Under the pieces are notes generated by a model. It made no database searches. It saw only the letters and a list, made by a program, of their open reading frames with translations, and had not been told where the DNA came from. DNA of 64,000 nucleotides from Phoronis australis (Eukaryota > Phoronida > Phoronidae): contig NMRA01000415.1 of the NCBI GenBank assembly GCA_002633005.1, forward strand, positions 124,001-188,000, written 5' to 3'. This document shows positions 41,815-53,233 of this stretch, one piece after another; position 1 is the first letter of the stretch; every line of letters starts with the position of its first letter. The position numbers and the translations under genes were made by a program.

Positions 41815-44439
41815 AAAGGCGTGATTGGAATGAAATTGTAACCTGTTATTTGACTCGTGATTAAGTTTACTCATGACATGCTCTACTCAACCTTTTACGA
41901 TTACGTAGGACCTTAGAAAATGCCCAAATTTGTCTAACTTCGCAACACTTAGAAAATGTCCAAATCTCTCTAACTTTGCAACATCAAATGTCAGTAATGT
42001 CTGAGTCTGATCAATGAGATTTTTAGATACCACGATGTGTATGCATTGTTCCCCGGCTAAAAGCTTTTAGAATTGTTTTTTAAAATGTCCCACATTTACA
42101 TGACTTTATATAATCTTTGTAAAAATTCAAAAGTTGCATAAAACAAAAATGATAGATTAAGAAACTGTATCAACGTTTCTGAGATTTTATCTGTAAGTTT
42201 TACATCATCGAAATTTGGCCATGTTATTGTATTGCTGTTAATGTACCTTTCCTGTTATCTAATGTACCTTTCTTATCTAACCCTGTAACCTAAGTGTATG
42301 CAGATTTGTATAAAAGTCTGGCAAAAATCCGAACTCTACATGCTTTCTACTTTCAGAAAATATACTGTTACTGAGTCAAAATCTTCAGTTTTCTACTTCT
42401 TTGGATAAATGCGGACTAGCCGATAAGGTTTTCCTTAAAATGCATTTAATAATTACACGCTTCCAGAGTTTGTTTTACAAATTTTCTCTATTGTGGGAGG
42501 CACAGATAATACGAAATTATATTACCTTTCTTAACATTTGACTTCAAAACCCGAGTTAGCAAATGATCAATTCCATTTTTCATACGCTCATAGTCATTTA
42601 TATTATAGGGGCATCTCCGTCCGTCCGTCAGTCCGGTGTCCGCTGCTGTAGAAGGCCTATCACTAAAACCCTTTGATGGATGTTCGTCAGTCGCTGACAG
42701 TCTGCTGGACGGGTACATTTTCGGACGGATCCGACCTCTGCTGTCCCCCGCTACTTACTTTTTACGTTTTCTTCTGTTTCTACCGAGTTCCTTGGCTGAT
42801 TTTCATGAAATATGGCAACTAGTTTTCTATTATGGAAAACATTTCTCGCGGACTCGATGATGTATTCTGTGCTCAATGTCAACGTTTTTGGAGTTCAACT
42901 CCCCACTCGTACGATCCGCCTAAAAGCATATACACATGTATAAAGAGTAGTTTTGATATGTGTGTTCTTGTTGACGACGGCTGACAGATTGTCAATGATT
43001 TTGGCCGTGGATATCACTTTTCCAGACGTGTTTGACTGTTTTTGAGGCGCTCGAAAACGTATTATTTTCAGCCTCGAATTACTTAAATAACCGACTTCCA
43101 TCTAATTTTGTACGTCTTTTGGTTGTGTAGGCCACCGAGAACGATTTCATGAAAAAACAAGACTGAGAAGGGACAATCCTGGCTGAGAACCACTAACGCT
43201 CAAAATACAGAATGATGTTCGTTTTTCGCAAAAAACTGACTGAACTGGCGGCACAAACTGATTGATTAGCTGATTGATTTCTGAGACTTTGTTCCAAAGT
43301 TGATTAGCGGCAGACAACTGGCCTGCGAGTTGTGATGCCGAACAAAAGAGCACTGGGGGACCACTCACATTATCTGGTCAAGTTTTGATATGGGCCCTCT
43401 GTTCAAGTTCAGTTTCATGATGACGTACACTCAGTCGCCGTGAGAATGACATGCTGACTGTGACTTCCGGCTTAGAGTCTTGCGCCGACAAAGGATACAT
43501 TGGCAACGAATTAGTACACATATAGACTACCTTTTGTAAACTCTTTGTCTCCGCCAGGAGGATCAAGTGAGCTCACGCGCCACGCCCTAGCTACGTAGCC
43601 GGTGTAGCAATGACTGGGAACGGGTCATTTTCACTAAATTATCATGGCCACCGGGCCGGTCTAAGATGTGAATATAATTTTCAACCCATGAAAAAATGGC
43701 GACCCCGGCACGTCGGCGAAAATTTACTGGTCATGTCCGCGCATTCAACGGCAGTGAGGGGCTTGAGATAATTACGACGTTTTCCCGTTGCTCCCAACTT
43801 ATTCTTCATAGCCCAGCAACAAGTTGGGAAGATCACCCCTGTAGCCAATATCTTACACGACTGATTTAGTCCATTCTGACATGTATGGTTGGAGGGCCGG
43901 CTCTCTTTTTGTTCGATAATTGCTCTAATCTCCGATCAGATAGTATCTAGCCTGACTGGTCTGTGCTGCTAAAAATAAATAAAAGTTAAGTTACAACATA
44001 TTTGAACATAAACCAATAGCATTTCTGAATTCCTTGTCAAGTGCTGATCCTGTTTTGTTTTTGAATCACCAAAATCGCCCAACTACAACAGAAGTTAAGA
44101 CAATCCATTCTGCCAGGTATCAGTAACCCTTTGAAGCCGGGGAGATAATTGGCCTGCTTCTTGTCGTACGAGACAAAAGACTGCGCTGGCCAGTTAACAA
44201 AGGAGCCAGATGTTATCTTGCGTTCAGAACCCCTCACGTCTGGAAAAGTTGCTGTAGGCTTACGACAGAACGCCGTCATGTAAGAAGACTGTGATACCCG
44301 CAGTATTAACTGGGCGGCCTTTCAACAATTGTTCGATAAGCCTGCTTAGCCTATGTCTGGGGGTGACTTCCCTGGCTACTGGCTACTGGCGTGGGTTAGC
44401 TACCGAAGAATAACTTGAAACGACCACCGAGAAGTGGTG
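41815..44439. other. Region without a firmly recognised gene
   Basis: Contains a two-unit tandem repeat near 41905-41990 ('cttagaaaatg.ccaaat'). The minus-strand frame 44037-44279 (80 codons from ATG) has protein-like composition but no similarity I recognise. No clear polyadenylation signal for the upstream gene. Confidence 0.35.
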
Positions 44440-45914
44440 ATCTAGAAATTGAAAGATATTGAATTAATTTTGAGAAATTGGTCCAAAAGAATTTTGACGC
44501 CATTCGAGAGGATTACAGTAATCAAGGCGCTAGCGGTTTTAAAAATTGCAAATCTTCTGATATCCTTGCCACAACCTTCGAAACATATTCGAGAAAAACT
44601 GAACTTAGTGTACGTTTTTAAATTCCTCTGGCAAGGTCGCAGTGACAAGATTACGAGCGCTCCCGAGCTGTTTGTAATTATAATGAAGGAGGTATCAGAA
44701 GGATTAACATATTTTCATTCTGTAAGGCTTTAAAGATTAACATGTTAACAAAATTTGTAAACGGTCAGTCAGGCTGCCTGTTTGTTTCATTTGATTTTTC
44801 CTGAATTTAGAAATTTCGCAAAGCATGGAGTTGACTTTCCAAAGATAAAGTTGCCTAATATTGACAATCACTTCTGGAAAGATTTTTTTTGAATGTGTAA
44901 TCTCCTTTGGATATTGTTTGAAGATCAAAAATCAGATAATTTTCTTAACCAACTTTTTATGGTTTACATGTAGCAGTGATCTACAGGCAGGAGCAAAAAG
45001 CATTTTCTACAGGAACTGGTGCAATAGAAGCATTATTAGATAGTCTTTATAAAGGACTTGTTTTCCCCATACGGTAATATTTTGAACTATAGACCTATTG
45101 TGGATGTTTTAGATATCAAAATGAACTTTATGGAGTACATGCCCTGATAGTCTAATTTCCGTGATATTTAAGTACAAACAGAAATGTGCTACTGATAGAG
45201 TTGTTAGTTTTGATGCGTATTGTCCTGTTATGCCAACGATTTTAATGAAACTGAAAAGTGGTGGGAGAGGGTGTCAACATATCTGTACACAATTGAATTA
45301 CAGTTCCGAAGTCTCAAAAGCGGAGTCATAATGGGCCAACGAACTGAAAGTAAACACAACTAATTTTTCACGGGAAGATGTTTAACACGTACAACAAGAG
45401 ATCCACGAATTAGGTGGCTTCGGCTCTTGACGAGAATTTTGACTACTAACTCATTTTCAAAAATAATTCAAGTTACGGATGACGACTCTTGTTCCTTTTG
45501 TGGACAATCGAAAGAGACTTTGAAACACTTAGTATTCAATTAGTAGGCTATTGGTCCGTCAAACAGTTGGACAAAAGTTAATAACGAAATTCTACTAAGC
45601 AAATCCCCAGTGTGTCGGCACTCTATTCTGCAACAACGTTATTTTTGGCTTTTTTGATAAAAAAGAAAAATTTAAACACATTGTTTTATTATTCGGGGTA
45701 AACAGTTTATGATACCCAAAAGGCGGGGGGCGGGGGCGAGGGGACGGAGAGACCCGAAGGCGCCGCAGAGCAAACCGTTATGCCAAAGCATAGGGAGGAT
45801 TCGTGGTGATCAGGCGATACATATATAGATCAAGAAACATGTATAATAAATTGTTAGCATATAGAAATGTCTATCCCGTCCTGATGAGACAACGTGGTAC
45901 TGCCTGGGTGATTT
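44440..45914 (+). pseudogene. CR1/L2-type LINE 3' fragment, copy A
   Basis: Degenerate end of a non-LTR retrotransposon ORF2. ILRNWSKRILTPFERITVIK and FKFLWQGRSDKIT match the region after the reverse transcriptase core; a Cys/His motif (CSFCGQ...ETLKHL) follows near 45488-45530, then IRRYIYRSRNMYNKL. Stops and frameshifts break the frame, so it is dead. 44575-45914 is nearly identical to 53234-54571. After 45914 the two copies diverge completely. Confidence 0.82.
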
Positions 45915-46669
45915 CTGGGAGTAATATACATAGGGAGTGGAAACTTCAAGCCCAACTTTCATCGCTATTGTACTATGACTGCCTCGCTATTCAAGCTCAC
46001 AGAGCGAAATAATCGTATTTACTTAGTGCCCGAACCACAGTTCAGCGCATGTCAACACTGTCAGGCATGCGCACTTAATCAACAACATTGGCAGCCATTT
46101 TTAAAAACACGCCCTTTCACGGCATTAGAATCCTTGTGATTCTTGTCGGTGTTGTTATTGAGAATTTGACGATGTTAAAGTTCTGTCATTAATTGTAAAT
46201 GCATTGATTGTACTAATTAGAGCACGTAGAATACAACTGACTTGAAATTGTACTTCGTTGTTGTTTTTTTATCTGTTAAAAATCGCCTTAAAATGGGTCA
46301 GTGATGAGCGTTTTTTACTTTCGTGGGCATAAAATCTAGTTTTACTGCGACTTGGGGTCTCAAAATGTTAATCATACGGGAAATTGGTTCTTTCATCCGT
46401 AAAATATCTGATATATACGTTTAGAATTATAGGAGACGTATTTTTCCGAGTTTCGCCGCAGCGTAGTCTTGTTTTGTCGTGTAATTCCTGCAATTATTTG
46501 GCGCAGCACCGGTGGTTTCTTCTACGTCGGCGTTTTTCATTTATAAGCCAATTGGAATATACGTTGTATTCAGAAGTCTTTTCTTTCACTTTGCTGATTT
46601 TTACTGGTTTCTTTTACTTTACTGCATTTTAAAAGCACATTACATCTGTTGTGAGTTAAGAAGTGAATT
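45915..46669 (+). other. Left flank of the P-type transposon cassette
   Basis: Begins where the two LINE copies diverge, so it may be the left end of the inserted element. A short inverted repeat (gcgcatg...catgcgc, 46044-46070) is present. I could not match it to an inverted repeat at the right side. It probably holds the promoter of the zinc-finger gene. Confidence 0.4.
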
Positions 46670-46967
46670 ATGAACAAACACGACGACTTCGTGAACTGGA
46701 GTGACGTAGATTTAGACGCACTGTTGGGCGATTATACTGCGGAGGAGGAAAGCGATGATGAGCCCGATTTCTCAGGGTACGAAATCTCGAAAAAGAGAAA
46801 AGAACCTAGCACTTTGCCTGCTGATGAAACTGCAACATCCACTACCTTCGTTGGTGCTAGTGCCGATGGCAACAAATTTGATTGTCCTCTGTGTGACAAA
46901 AACTATTCTTCCGTCAGTGGGTTTCGTGGACACGTTATTAAGAAGCATCAGCGACCGGATTTGAAAG
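46670..46967 (+). CDS. Zinc-finger gene exon 1
   Basis: ATG at 46670; acidic N-terminus (DVDLDALLGDYTAEEESDDE), a basic KKRKEP motif, then the C2H2 finger; donor GTAAAT at 46968. Confidence 0.75.
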
Positions 46968-48194
46968 GTAAATGAATATTGATTGTGAAAATGTCGACTT
47001 TGGAGTGTTAGGATTTTAGTTGGGAAAATAAGTAGGGAAAATAATCATATCTTACGACAGTGATGCCTTGGGGCCACTGAGTGTAACACACGTAGCTTCT
47101 AAGTTAGTACCTCTTTGACTTTTCATGATCCATGTCAATTTAAGTGTCAATGTACATTCTCAGGCTCAGTCATGTGGTGTACTTTGCCCCATTAATGTAT
47201 TCATTTTACATTTGCAGCACACAACAACCGAAGACATTCGCTTGGGAAAGAAAATGTTGAACCAGCCATTCCTCGTGAAAATTTTACGGAGACAGTTGCG
47301 CATGCTATACAAATATCATTATGCAAGATTGTGGACTGTCCCTTTAGAAATAGTCCAGCCTCGGTTCATGGGAAAGAGATTGTCCTCATCGCCAAACAAG
47401 TTCAGCTCGAAGGTCAAGACATCAATGCGAAGTTTCAGAATTTAATTTCGAAATTTGCTGCCTTGCTGTCCTCAGCGTTATGTGGGGTAACAGTTGAAGG
47501 AGATTTTGAGCAGTTAATGCTGGGGTTTCATGATCTGAGGCATGATCCTGGTTTTCTCACTGATATTGGTGTAAACTCGAAGTATGAACAACAATTTACC
47601 CAAGTGTTCCTGTTCCAGTTATTGGAGGACGTCATTGCGCTTTTGAAGAAAAACACGCAAGAAAAGAACAAGACACACACTGATGCATTGACTGAAGATG
47701 ACAATCTTGTCCTGTGTTACATTGCTGGTTACATGTTAAGAGTATCACCACAAAAGGCACCAAAACACATGAGGGAGGACATGACGTCACTTTGTGAGTA
47801 TCTCACATGCAAAGACATTGAGAAAGAGTATCCACACACTGAATGGATCAGGCGAGTTAGCAGAGGAGGATTAAAGACTCCGTCACTCGATTGTTTTCAT
47901 TTGATTCAATGTTATGAGGTTGTGGCGCGATCCATGGTCGACACTTCTAATCTCAAGAAAACGTCAATGAACATAAACTGTCTTACAGAAACTATATTGT
48001 GCGATGCAGCTGTGAAAAATCTGTGGGAGAAGCTGGGTAAGGCTGTGATTCTTAACGAAGTGTTAATCAAGATTTTTTTGACTGTTAGAGGATTCGCTGT
48101 TACCAAACTGTTGAGAAAGAAGAACAACAAGAGAGGAGTGTCATCACAAGGTGGTAATTCTTTCCGTAAATCTCTGAAGGAAATGAATTCCTAA
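46670..48194 (+). CDS. Two-exon C2H2 zinc-finger protein with P-element/THAP9-like C-terminal domain
   Basis: 424 residues from exons 46670-46967 and 47218-48194, joined in phase 1 through an intron with GTAAAT donor and tttgcag acceptor. Residues ~67-95 form one C2H2 finger (FDCPLCDKNYSSVSGFRGHV...H). The second exon holds DNLVLCYIAGYMLRVSPQ and SRGGLKTPSLDCFHLI, which resemble the segment at the C-terminus of THAP9/P-type transposases ('yIAGyv.rk', 'GGL..Ps'). It faces the transposase gene 829 bp away. I infer it is a second, DNA-binding protein of the same mobile element; a domesticated gene is possible. Confidence 0.7.
47218..48194 (+). CDS. Zinc-finger gene exon 2
   Basis: Acceptor tttgcag at 47217; the frame is open from the first base (AHNNRRHSLGKENVEP...) to the TAA at 48192-48194. 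326 residues including the transposase-like C-terminal segment. Confidence 0.78.
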
Positions 48195-49023
48195 TTGTGA
48201 CCGAACATTTTCATTTCCTTTTTCTGATGCCAGATTTTGTTGACTACGTTTGTGTAAATACTGTATAGGCTTGTGACTGCAATACATTGTGTAACTGAAT
48301 ATTCTTTTCATGTTGAGAACGTCAGAAAAATATTTTCGCAACATAAAAACAATGCGACACGCTGGGGTCTAATTCTCGAAGGGACTTGCCTCTAGCCAGA
48401 CCTATTTGAAACTTGGTAATTTTACTTGAGACAAACAAATGTGCAATCAAGTCACATTTTGCTTCCATTTTTAGGAGTGGATGTTCAGGCTTCGTCAAGA
48501 ATCTTCGAGAAAAACCCATGTAGCTATTCTTTTCTTCGCTTTCATTTTCACTCTAAAATTCAAAGTTAATACTACAGAGAACAATACTTTATTACCTACT
48601 AAAACAACAACAACCAAATGCTTGAGTACATCTACAGAGACTGCAGACAAAGTTCGCAACTAAATTATCATGTTATATTTAAGTGTAATGAATCAAGGGG
48701 CTGACATACCACAATTTCCAAATAACATGTAGCGATTTATAAATACTTTTTCTTTCAAAAATTGTTGCTATTCTAGGCACAATTACAGACTTCAACTCAA
48801 TTAAAAAAGAAAGATCACTGAATAACCCACATAGAAAAGCAATCACCAATTTCCGAAATCTTGCAAACTTCACTAAGGAATACACGACAATAGAATACAA
48901 AAATGCAATATTCCCACAGAAGTTTTCAAAGAAAATTCAGTACAAAAACATTTCCAAAAACAACAGTGTAATCACCCTACACATTCATGGTTTGTGTAAA
49001 ATAGCATTACCAAGTCTCATAGA
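48195..49023. other. Intergenic spacer between convergent transposon genes
   Basis: AT-rich, 829 bp. A minus-strand AATAAA (tttatt, 48588-48593) could serve the transposase. No other gene seen. Confidence 0.45.
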
Positions 49024-51660
49024 CTAATGCCTTCTAGGTAGAGGGGTGTCATCAATGGCTGGACAAGAATCCGGACCTACTTGAACATTACCTCGCCTAT
49101 TTAAAGCCAACTCTCCTACTGTTCTAAGTTCAGTCATGATTTGCTGCACTTGACGAACTGTTGGGTTGTCGTTTGCCCCACCTTTGTGGCGATAATGCCC
49201 AAAGTGTTGCTCCAAGGGGTCCTGATTAAAAGCAGAGGTTAATACAAATGGGGCACCACTGTTCAACAAAAACACAGTCAATTCACAAATGGATCGAACA
49301 CTTAACTCTATACCCTCCAGAGTTTGATTACTCAGAAGCATTTTTGCTTTTTCAGCCTTGCTTAGACCAGGAACATTATTTACTGTTTCACGCCACTGTC
49401 GAAAGTAACCAAGACAATCGTTCAATAGCCACCTTAACCTGTCATCATTCACACTTCTATATGCATCAACCTGTGGGTTGCGACTCCTGACACCTTCATC
49501 TAAATTTTTCGTGTTCAGACAGTCAAATAACTTATTCATTATAGAGATAAATTGCACGGTTTTACTAACTTCTGCACCATAGTAAAATTCTAACGCCTTG
49601 GCAACAGTGGCACTCAAAATCTGAGCAGCTAAATTCACCTTCATTCTGGAAAAGGGTGTGAGATACACATGAGTTCTGGTTAACTTGGGGCATAACGTAT
49701 ACAGATTATTTTCACAGTGCTCTTCAAAGAGCCTAACAATATGACGCCATGTTATTTCTTGCCCATTCCACAAGTTTCTTGATCTGATATGGCCACCTGA
49801 ATTGCTGAAACAGTTGCGAGAAGTTTTCAGCAGGTGAGGTGGGTCTGATATGAAATATAGAAAATAATGATCAGGAGACACGGGATTTAAACATTTGTAA
49901 ATAACTCTATCAAGGTGATGATCAGCCCTAACCCTATGTAAATGAAAAAATTTCCTGTTGGGAGAGGCCCCATCACATGTTATAAATATCACCCGAAGGT
50001 CAAGGTCAACTTCCAATACCTCTATGGCCTTCCATATTATAGGGTATAAAAAGTAGCTAGAAATCCCATCAGTGGCATAATTAGCTAAAGGAAACTTCAA
50101 GCCAGAAGTGGCACCCCTAACCATAACAACGAGAACATAGCGAGCAACAGTAGCTGCCTGATTTTTTAGTGTGTCCCTAAGCTCCTGCAGTTGATTTCCT
50201 ACACTATCAAGGTCCACATATCCTATTAACTCCCCACTATGTTTGTCGTAAACCAGGTCATCCTGTACCTTAACCTCATCTTGTAAAATTCCGACAAACC
50301 GCTTATGAGGCACGTCATAACACCCCTGTTTCTTACACGCATTCTTTAAAAGGCCAAGCACGTCGGGTAGTATTCCACACCCACTTACAGTAAAATGACT
50401 GTAATCATATAAGGTGCGCGAACACGGCAGAGAAATAAATCCACTCGACCTCATGGCTTCATAAGCCTTACTCGACTTGGAACGCAAGTACAAACACCAG
50501 CGTACTATCATGGGGTGCCAACGCATCCCCTTACCCTTATTGGTCTTATTGTACTTAACTTGCTGCTCCCAAAACAGCCGCTGAAAGCTATCGTTTTCCG
50601 GGAAGGCAGACTCCACCTCGCCCTGGTGGTCACTAACCATACTAAACAATTGAAAACTGTCAGTCTCAGGTAAAACTAAACCCTGAACTTGAATCAAAGC
50701 ATCTATCTGCTTTCGCAAACTCTCCACTTCATGATGTAACTGAGTTCGTATTTTCTTGCTTTCGGCAAGTTTTTGCTTAAGTTCTTTTGGTGTCATATAG
50801 CTCTCCCTTTTTCGACTTGAGATTAAGCCCTCTGACGGAGCATTACGACTTCCAGTAGTACACCTAGAGAGGGATTTGCGCAGAGTGGCACTATACAGCC
50901 TACACCTAGAACATCTTTGGCCTTGCCAGACAAGAAGTTCACAAGCTACATGTCTAATTGTTGATTGACAATTATACATTTCCCGATAGGCCTGAATTGA
51001 CGGTGCCTCACTACCTGATATACCACACCCAACAGGAACTAAGAACTGGAAGTCCTCCCTATCGTTACCACGACACACCTCAAACATAGACAATCTATTG
51101 AGTAACCTACTTATATCACGGACAGACTTATATAATTTGGGTAAGCCAGTCCAAAAATCACTAGAACCAGGCAACATTTTTGTGTGAACATTCACATGTG
51201 CAGAAAAATCTCTATGTATAGTCACTGAGACGTTCACAGAGGGGTTGATACTTTCAATCAGACTGACATACTGTATACAACTATACTTCGAGTAGTAAAA
51301 ATAGCCCTCTGGTGGCTCAAGGTTTTTCACACACTCTCTCAGTTTTTCATAAGCGGAGTCCTTGTACAAAACATCAGTGTCTGTGTCTGGACTTACGAGA
51401 ACTGGGCCACTGTCCAAGATTACATAAAACTCGTCTGCATGATGACCATCAAGGTCCATCTTTTCTTCATGGACGTACCCACTGCCAACATCATTGAAAT
51501 TGGGAATTTCCCAAAACGATGAACCAACTGAAGGATGTGGCAACTGTTCGGGTGGCAGACTCACACATGAATACGGATGTTCAGCATGTCTCGTGACCAC
51601 TCTTCCTTTTTTTCTCCTTACTGCGATGCCAAACTTTTTACGTTTTGGCGGTTTTGGCAT
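49024..51660 (-). CDS. P-element-type DNA transposase, apparently intact
   Basis: P/THAP9-type cut-and-paste transposase. The open frame starts at 51702 (892 codons), but a good acceptor (tgtgtttcag) lies just before the ATG at 51660, so 878 residues with an upstream intron is likelier. Numbering from 51702: basic N-terminus, CxxC pair (264, 267), leucine-zipper-like coil (~303-336), KGMRWHPMIVRWCLYLRSKS (392-411), RNase H-fold acids in ILQDEVK (Asp475), FITCDGASPN (Asp577) and SDPPHLLK (Asp620), and FNQDPLEQHFGHYRHKGG (Glu831). These match the P-family D, D, E positions. No stop or frameshift. No THAP domain is present in this exon. Confidence 0.9.
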   Translation of the reverse strand: MPKPPKRKKFGIAVRRKKGRVVTRHAEHPYSCVSLPPEQLPHPSVGSSFWEIPNFNDVGSGYVHEEKMDLDGHHADEFYVILDSGPVLVSPDTDTDVLYKDSAYEKLRECVKNLEPPEGYFYYSKYSCIQYVSLIESINPSVNVSVTIHRDFSAHVNVHTKMLPGSSDFWTGLPKLYKSVRDISRLLNRLSMFEVCRGNDREDFQFLVPVGCGISGSEAPSIQAYREMYNCQSTIRHVACELLVWQGQRCSRCRLYSATLRKSLSRCTTGSRNAPSEGLISSRKRESYMTPKELKQKLAESKKIRTQLHHEVESLRKQIDALIQVQGLVLPETDSFQLFSMVSDHQGEVESAFPENDSFQRLFWEQQVKYNKTNKGKGMRWHPMIVRWCLYLRSKSSKAYEAMRSSGFISLPCSRTLYDYSHFTVSGCGILPDVLGLLKNACKKQGCYDVPHKRFVGILQDEVKVQDDLVYDKHSGELIGYVDLDSVGNQLQELRDTLKNQAATVARYVLVVMVRGATSGLKFPLANYATDGISSYFLYPIIWKAIEVLEVDLDLRVIFITCDGASPNRKFFHLHRVRADHHLDRVIYKCLNPVSPDHYFLYFISDPPHLLKTSRNCFSNSGGHIRSRNLWNGQEITWRHIVRLFEEHCENNLYTLCPKLTRTHVYLTPFSRMKVNLAAQILSATVAKALEFYYGAEVSKTVQFISIMNKLFDCLNTKNLDEGVRSRNPQVDAYRSVNDDRLRWLLNDCLGYFRQWRETVNNVPGLSKAEKAKMLLSNQTLEGIELSVRSICELTVFLLNSGAPFVLTSAFNQDPLEQHFGHYRHKGGANDNPTVRQVQQIMTELRTVGELALNRRGNVQVGPDSCPAIDDTPLPRRH

Positions 51661-53213
51661 CTTCTGAAACACAGAATGTTGCAATATGTGAAGTCTCTTC
51701 AAAATATTGATCTTTATGTCAAACAGTCACTTTTACATAACTTTTCAATACTTAAAAGTAGACCCATAAAACTATACATTTTGAAATCCTTGAGGATCCT
51801 CAGGGATTTGAAAAATATACATTTTGTGGGTCTATTATCAGGGCTCGATGCTATAAAAATCAGTCCCGGGTAATATCATCAAGGCCTAGGATCTTTCATA
51901 ACCGCCGGGAATCTATTTAGATCTTTTACGATAAAGAACGAGATGCACAATTCCAAGTCACGGTCGTCTGCCGGGAGTGTGGCTTGTGCGCTAACAACGG
52001 CACCGACCAGTGCCGCAGAGCAACATGAGGGATTTTGTCGTGGATATTTGATAATAAGGACATCTTACTTGAAAAATAAATTTATTTTCCATCACAAAGT
52101 TTGTCAAGTTTGATTGTCTAGGACTTAGTAGAAACACCTGTCCTTTTATCAAACATTATGCTGTGGTCCGAAACTCTCTTCGGCACAGCCAGAAATTTGC
52201 AAAAGTAGCCAAAAATGAAATGCGTTGAAGATCAATTCTGCAGTATCCCATGTTCACGCGACATGCTTATAAGTCATCAGGTGGGCTTTTCTTGGTTAAT
52301 GTTCTTTTGAATTTGATTTGGCAACAACCAAATAATGGTCGGATTCATGCAAGTTACTATATACCTGCCAAGAAGTGTATGTTGGAAATTCTAGGTTGCA
52401 TTTTACAACTTGATACGACATGGCAAAATCTCAGCTTGAATTTCCAAATTTCAGATCGCAAATGCGACCAGCTGGTCATTATGTCAAGTCCTGATTATTA
52501 ATAATTGAAGTTATACAAGAAATTGGATCCTTATTAATGAACATAGGCAGTAACTTTAAGGACATTCACAACTGACAGTAAAATCAAACCGCTCAGAATG
52601 GAGGTGATTGAATAAAGCTGCAACAATAAAGCCAAGAAAAACTTACCTTATTAAGCCCAAGTCAAACAGAACCTTAGTTTCCCCAATTTTCCCCACTTCT
52701 TGAGAGCTAAAGTATTTTGATTCTGAAACAAATATTTAAATTCAGAACAATAATATACAGTTTGGTTTGCAGCAGCTAGCAGCTGACCTACATTCGAATT
52801 ACAATAAAGTCGACAATAGAGTAACAGTCAGCACTTGGTGGTCTGTGACCAGCGGCAGATGTAGGCGGCCATCTTGGATTTCAATCACATTATTTCCTTA
52901 AACTTTTTTGAAGTTTTTATCAACTAATTAAGATTTTTTGTGATAAAACGGCTCCGTCACACCAAAATATCAATATCACTTTAACTGAAATTGCATAAAT
53001 ATGACACTCAACAACGCAAACGAATTTCTGAATAATGTTACAAAATTCACGATTTCCGTGTTGATACAGACGCAGTTAAGGCATTTACAATCAATTCCAA
53101 TATTACGCGCATTTTTTATCTTCGTTTGTAGGAAAAAAACGAAAACAATAAAAAAATGGACTTCGTCACACAGTAAAACAAAGTCAACTGTTCACGATAT
53201 TGGTTATTTCAAT
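51661..53213. other. Right flank of the P-type cassette up to the gap
   Basis: No second inverted repeat was found by eye, and the element's right end may be lost in the gap. One candidate exon on the minus strand is listed separately. Confidence 0.35.
52647..52722 (-). CDS. Candidate short exon, unidentified
   Basis: Strong acceptor (tatttgtttcag) and donor (GTAAGT) enclose 76 bases with one open frame reading SKYFSSQEVGKIGETKVLFD. Its exit phase does not match the transposase exon. I do not recognise the protein; it may belong to a host gene or be an untranslated exon. Confidence 0.3.
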
Positions 53214-53233
53214 NNNNNNNNNNNNNNNNNNNN
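53214..53233. other. Assembly gap (20 N)
   Basis: It lies immediately before the second LINE copy. Confidence 0.99.

Noticed and set aside
44037-44279. 80-codon minus-strand frame as a gene
   Set aside because: Composition is plausible but there is no similarity, splice signal or promoter to support it, so it is only mentioned in the region note.
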